From Rhyacophila brunnea (taxonomy: Eukaryota; Arthropoda; Insecta; Trichoptera; Rhyacophilidae): a DNA stretch of 64,000 nucleotides. Positions 59,270 through 64,000 of the stretch are shown here, piece after piece. The DNA lies in NCBI GenBank assembly GCA_022495005.1, contig JAGYXB010001100.1, forward strand, positions 1,488,001-1,552,000. The letters are read 5' to 3'. Made by a program: the position numbers and the translations under genes. The notes beneath the pieces are model-generated. The model ran no database searches. It was given only the letters and a program-made list of their open reading frames with translations, and was not told the origin of the DNA. Position 1 is the first letter of the stretch, and each line of letters begins with the position of its first letter.

Positions 59270-59681
59270 GTTTACAATTATTTTATTGCTTTAATTTGAT
59301 CTGGGTCAATGGGTTGAATGCGAAAAATCATTCATGTTAAAAAAAAGTCTATTATGTATGTACTTTACCGTATAGCTCCCCATACACATACAGTTTGAGT
59401 AACAGATTGAACATGCCAGTTAATACGTAATGGCGGCCATACAGTTATCTTTGGTAGATATATCTACTGCGCCCATAGACGGACAGTTTTCGACCTGCCA
59501 GATGTTTGCCATGTTCAAACTGCCGGCGACCCCCCACTCCCGTGTTTTTGTAAAACTGTTAGAATTTCGACTCGCTGAAAGTTCTCGGGTGACACTAGAT
59601 GTTGGTAACGTTAAGTAGAATATACCGCGCAATACAGCTGCGGCTGGTGTTGCTTGTTATAAAATACAAATTCATTTATTA

Positions 59682-59818
59682 TTAACCGCCCGACCTCTTT
59701 GAACGTACGCGATACGCGCTCTGTGACGTAGCCCTGGCGCGCTAACCCGTATCACGTTCGCGCTTTAGAAAAAAATACATCTCGATGTCTACAAAACGAA
59801 CGTGATACGCTTATGGGT
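59682..59818. promoter_or_regulatory. Probable 5' end and subterminal palindrome of the piggyBac element
   Basis: A TTAA at 59682-59685 is followed by CCGCCCGACC, a form expected for a piggyBac-like terminus. Further in, ACCCGTATCACGTTCG (59745-59760) is repeated inverted at 59797-59818 (CGAACGTGATACG...GGGT), which resembles subterminal transposase-binding repeats. No matching inverted end followed by TTAA was found downstream of the coding region, so the right end is lost or not recognised and the exact left end is an inference. Confidence 0.4.
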
Positions 59819-60140
59819 TTATACATACATACAATTCACATACTCAGTTAATTCTTCAAGGTTAGTCGACGCGCGCGGTCGTTTGGAGACATTTCGTAAG
59901 GTTCATTCAACTTAGTACTACGAGTCAGGGGCGCGGTACATGCGTTTTAGTGCGTAATTATTTTGAAGCGCGTTTTTTGTTTCCTGTACAGTTTTATTTG
60001 TTTTTTGTATGAATAATGACATTTATTTTTATGTGAATACTATACTGACTTACTTTTTGTGTGTGTATATTGATATTTATTTTTTATTGGTGACTTTGAA
60101 CCCATTTATTTTACCAGTGAACTTTTTTAGTCAGTAAAAC

Positions 60141-61792
60141 ATGTCTAGTGAGAGTGAATATGAGAATATTAGCACCTCCGGGAGTGATACCACAATAGAT
60201 GACAACTCTTCGTCTTCGCAAGACGATGTAAGCGATGTCGAAGAAGACATTCCTACAAGTTCTCAGGAGTGGGTTGACATAAATCCGGAAAACGACATTT
60301 CGCAGCAGCCGTTTCAATTTACGGAAAAATCTGGCGTTCCCGAATTTATGAACAACTATAAGGAGGAATTCGAATTCTTCAATTTCTTCTTTGATGAAAA
60401 TCTTTTGAAGTTGATCGTGGAGCAAACTAACATATTTGCTGAGCAATTTATCAGTACAACACCACATTCATCCAGCAGCCTCATAAGTTTATGGCATCCG
60501 ACTACAGAAAATGAAATGAGAATCTTTTTTGTCATAATTTTAGTCCAAAGCATAGTAAAGAAACCAGAAGAAAAAATGTATTGGTCTAAAAATCCTGTAT
60601 TTCTTACGCCATTTTTTGCTCGAACACTGTCATATAGGAGATTTATACTGATAAAAAAGTTTCTTCACTTTAGTAATAATTCCGAATATGATGAATCTTC
60701 ACACCCCAATCCCAAACTAAATAAAATTTGGCCTGTCTATCAATATCTTCAAACAAAATTCCAGGAAGGTTACATACCAGAAAAAAATGTAGCAATTGAC
60801 AAGAGCCTTATGCTGTACAAGGGGAAACTAGGGTGGATACAATACATACCCCTCAAAAGATCCAGATTTGGTATAAAAACATATATGCTGTGCGAATCGT
60901 CGTCTGGATACATATGGTCCACAATAATCTACACTGGAAAAAATACTCTCTTTGATCAACAATATCGAAACCTCCCTGTTACATCCCAAGTAGTTATGAG
61001 CCTAATGAAACCATTGCTGAACAAGGGCTACTGTCTTACCACGGACAATTTTTATACATCGCCGGAATTAGCCGAGATACTCACTTCAAATAAAACTGAC
61101 ACATACGGGACTCTAAGATTTAGGCGTAAAGGTGTACCAAAAAATATTTCATTTCCAAAGAAGGTAACTAGAGGGTATACTAAAGCCTACAGAAAAGGAA
61201 AGTTGATGGTGATGAGATGGAGGGACAAAAAGGATGTATTTTTCCTTTCCACTATCCATAGTTGCACCATGATAGATGTAGGCCAGGGTAAACAACGTCC
61301 TACTGTGGCAAATGACTACAATTTCACTATGGGAGGCGTTGACCGCGTTGATCAACATTTGGCAATCTGCCCTGTTACGCGGAAACAGGGTAAGAAATAT
61401 TACAAAAAATGTTTTTCCATTTGCTCGAACAAGCTTTGTGGAACGCATTTGTTTTATATAAAAAGAACGGGGGAAAAGGAAGTAATTCGAAATTTAGGGT
61501 GAAAGTAATTCATCAATACTTAGAAAAATATCACTCGCCAGAATTTTCAGCGAAAGGAGGAAGACCATCCACAACTCCAAACCCATTACGTCTTACTGAG
61601 AGACATTTTATTGATACAATCCCGCCAACGCAAAGTAAAGCAAATGCAACGAAACGCTGTGTTGTTTGCTGTTCCAAAACGGATGATAAAGGGAAAAAAG
61701 TGAGGAGAGAAACGAGATATTATTGCCCCGACTGTAATGTGGGCCTGTGTATCCCATGCTTCAAGATATATCACACTAAGAAAATTTTTTAA
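60141..61792 (+). pseudogene. piggyBac-like transposase with one frameshift
   Basis: A cut-and-paste DNA transposase of the piggyBac superfamily. The 453-residue first frame starts MSSESEYENIS with an acidic Ser-rich N-terminus, then the DDE_Tnp_1_7-type core: W.K.P..LTPFF and M.R.RF..I.KFLHF, the first Asp in VAIDKSL (residue 220), the second in LTTDNFYTS (302), and GGVDRVDQ (401/404). After KKYYKK a single base appears lost in an A-run near 61403-61409. The next frame carries on with FFHLLEQALWNAFVLYKK and ends in the Cys-rich finger CVVCC...YYCPDC...LCIPCF at 61655-61765. The three acidic catalytic positions and the finger are all present, so the copy is young or the shift is a base-calling artefact. 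A host-domesticated gene is unlikely but not excluded. Confidence 0.9.
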
Positions 61793-61807
61793 AATATTCT
61801 ATACTGT

Positions 61808-62197
61808 ATCATCAGCCGGGTCAATCCACTGCATCATGAAGGCCTCCCCAAGCTTCTTCCAACTCTCTCGGTCCTGTGTCGTTATCAATCAAACATGAAA
61901 TACTGAAATAAAATCCCACCCAAAGCAAAGAACCACCCACCAAAATAAGAAATAAACCCAAAAAAAAAAAATCGCTGCCACGTATTTCCGCCGAATTTTA
62001 TCAGTTCGTCAATCCAGCGGCTTTTAGGGCGATCCTATGGCCATTTCGTGCCCCTTGGGTACCACTGGATGACGGCATTTGTCCAGCGCCCGTCCTTTCG
62101 GCGAGCAATGTGCCCCGCCCATCTCCATTTCAACTGTTTGGAAACGTCTATTATATCGCGTACTCCTGTCTGCTTCCTAACCCAGGTGAGGTTCTTT
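61808..62197 (-). mobile_element. 5'-truncated non-LTR retrotransposon tail
   Basis: Minus-strand translation gives KNLTWVRKQTGVRDII, KWRWAGHIARRKDGRW, AVIQWYPRGTKW, RPKSRWIDELIK and DRESWKKLGEAFMMQW in interrupted frames. This is the C-terminal tail that follows the reverse transcriptase in a common insect non-LTR family. It ends ...GACCCGGCTGATGAT directly after the piggyBac stop codon, suggesting insertion into the piggyBac 3' region. A frameshift lies near TKW (62040). A second, plus-strand copy is at 41935-42175. Confidence 0.8.
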
Positions 62198-62207
62198 TCT
62201 CTATATA

Positions 62208-62438
62208 TATATTTCTATAAACCCTTATACGTATAATTTTTACAAAAGTAATATATTATTTTCAAAATATTTTTATTACTACACTACAAGTTTCCAACCC
62301 CTGATGTAACACACTAAGGAAAAATAAAATATATGCTTGATATATTTCTGTAATCCCTTTTATGTATAATTTTTACACAAATAAAATAATATTTTCAAAA
62401 TATTTTTACTGCTACACCACTAGTTTGCAACCCCTGAT
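62208..62438 (+). repeat. Two tandem units of 133 bp
   Basis: TATATTTCT.TAA.CCCTT at 62208 recurs at 62341, and CAACCCCTGAT at about 62295 recurs at 62428. The unit is AT-rich with TAATTTTTACA and TTTTCAAAATATTTTTA in the same order. It lies just beyond the truncated end of the non-LTR tail. Confidence 0.7.
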
Positions 62439-64000
62439 AAAATGAATCTAATCTAATCTATTGTAAATGCATCTATTTCAACAAAATATTGTCAGATATG
62501 GATGAGGACTAATATTGTTTTCATATTACAAAGGTAAAAAAAGGTGACTTTTTTTTACCCATTTCTTGGAAAATAACTAAGAGGTAGGGCAGTTAATAAT
62601 GTAATAATATTATGTACACGGAGATCACAAATATTATATTTTATTTATTTTTACGAGGGTAAAACAAAGTTATAATTATTTATGTAAACATATTATTTTA
62701 TACAATATAAATGTTAAAATTTTAGAGAGCATTATAAATATTAAGTTATTGTGAAAATATAGACTAATAACTCAGTATTAAAATTTTATTTATTGTTTGT
62801 AGTGTATGTTACAAATTATTAATTTAAGACGTTCACAACATAAATTAATATGCCTAATTGTGAATCGGTAAATCTAAATAAAATTTACGTATATATTTTA
62901 ATAATATCATAGTAATTAATTATTATACTGATGATTGATGTAAATATAATTTTGTGGCATGTTTAAATTTATTGTATATAAAATCAATAGATAAATACTG
63001 ACTCATGTCTATTAAAGGGAATATTTTATTCAAAAGAAAAGATTATAGATCATATTTTATATTTACATGAATGTGTAATAATATTGTTTCAGTGAATTGA
63101 TAAAATACACAATTCACTAGTGAAATCATGATTTATTTTACCAACGTCATTGGTGTGTATTTTATGTCAATTTTTTTTCTAATAAAAACAATTATAATCA
63201 TAATAAATTCAAAGTAAAATTATTCGTGTATCAATATCGTTCAAGTATACCCTGCTTAAAACTAATTTAAACACTACCCCTGTGTATTATCTCCGCGAAC
63301 CTAACCTCCATAGTTTTTGACACTTGCTCTGCCACAGACAATAACTGTACGTATATGGGCACGTCTGTTGACAGTTCGACATATTTAAATGGGGTAGTTT
63401 GAACTGATCTGTGGTGTGCCCACTAACGTACTGTTATTGTACAGTTATTGTCTGTGCCATGTTCAACCTGCTATTCAAACTGTACGTGTATGGGGAGCTT
63501 ATAATACGTCTTGGAGAGAAATTGCGTGATTTTACTTTTATTATCATCCAATGAGGAGGATGTATGGTCATTTTATATTCTAAATGGCTACAAAAAAATA
63601 TTAATAACAATCTTTACAATGAAAATTATTGATTGTCTTTTTCTTTCATGAACACTCCATAAGTGAAGCATTCACGATACCACGCATACAATACTTTCAT
63701 GAATCCATGTTTCTAGTCTGTCCATTTACTTCTTCCCTGGTCGTGCCAAAATTCCATAGTTTTACTGAATACAACTTATTTGAAGAAGAGACAGACGAGG
63801 TTCAGGCTCACTTAGAGCTTATCAATTGTGCACAGACGTTGTATGTTTTGAAATATCCAAATTGATTGATAATCGAATCCAAAATGGACTTATCATAATA
63901 TATTCAAATGAGACAATAATATCTTCTCAAATACCCTATTTGAAAATAAAATATTTTTCCAGCGTAAAAGTATAATGCTAACAGACGTGTCTGTGCACTA
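62439..64000. other. AT-rich right edge
   Basis: It contains the right arm of the outer inverted repeat (about 63300-63499). The 78-codon frame 63629-63865 has no Lgl or other motif. The next l(2)gl exon is expected beyond the edge. Confidence 0.45.

Larger units (their letters stand above)
59374..63499. mobile_element. Inverted-repeat pair bracketing the piggyBac/non-LTR cluster
   Basis: AGCTCCCCATACAC.TACAG at 59374 is mirrored by the complement ending at 63499, with similarity running on through TTTGA.TA.CAG.TTGAACATG on both arms. The flanks read TAT on both sides, a possible 3-bp duplication. Each arm also has an internal inverted repeat (GACAATAACTGTAC near 63338 against its complement near 63436; TTGAACATG near 59408 against CATGTTCAA near 59511). 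Either one old element received the piggyBac copy, or two MITE copies of one family landed on either side in opposite orientation. I cannot tell which. Confidence 0.5.

Noticed and set aside
63629..63865. Possible next l(2)gl exon
   Set aside because: The peptide shows no Lgl motif and no splice sites at the right phase.
1..64000. CRISPR array, bacterial operon or integrated virus
   Set aside because: No regularly spaced direct repeats with unique spacers, no bacterial gene layout and no viral coding region were seen.

Overview
The window looks like nuclear DNA from a moth or butterfly. It is AT-rich, GTAGGTACCTAC-type strings occur throughout, the genes are split by introns, and transposon remnants are dense and of the kinds common in Lepidoptera (mariner, piggyBac-like, hAT-like MITEs, tRNA-headed SINEs, non-LTR retrotransposon tails). 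No bacterial or viral gene organisation is visible. The lepidopteran call rests on sequence style and is an inference; that it is an insect is well supported by the one host gene.

The only host protein-coding gene I can support is lethal(2) giant larvae, l(2)gl. Eleven consecutive plus-strand coding exons between 42738 and 59269 join without a phase error into 676 codons. They run from near the N-terminus (the GFP..P motif before the first WD40 blade) to the aPKC-phosphorylated basic segment (KSFKKSLRESFRRLRKG). The first coding exon was not found and should lie upstream, and the C-terminal exons lie past the right edge. Introns range from 94 to 8223 bp and carry several transposons.

From 1 to 42.7 kb I recognise no host exon; this is a transposon graveyard. 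Its most distinctive part is a 5.4-kb long-inverted-repeat element (6678-12084) bounded by the 8-bp duplication AATTTGCA. A 337-bp relative (12455-12791) with its own 8-bp duplication, TTCCCGCG, lies 370 bp downstream. Both share an odd pair of non-identical tips (GGGAATGGGAC and GGTCTAGGAC) and GC-rich GGCCxCCGG-type subterminal arrays in an AT-rich setting. Other well-bounded elements are hAT-like MITEs with 8-bp duplications (5187-5642, 9366-10051, 14802-15360, 23966-24280, 27342-28056), a Harbinger-like MITE (19675-20077), and a broken mariner (37844-38965). The mariner sits inside a dispersed repeat whose two other copies preserve the empty site.

From 42.7 to 59.3 kb is l(2)gl with intronic insertions: a hAT-like MITE with a perfect 8-bp duplication (45503-46048), a SINE about 60 bp before an exon, a palindromic MITE (50867-51437), and a MITE nested in another MITE (54629-55226). 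From 59.3 kb to the end, probably still in an l(2)gl intron, lies a near-intact piggyBac-like transposase (60141-61792, one frameshift in an A-run). It abuts a 5'-truncated non-LTR retrotransposon, and an outer pair of inverted repeats (59374 and 63499) brackets the whole cluster. All calls are from reading alone; no database search was run.
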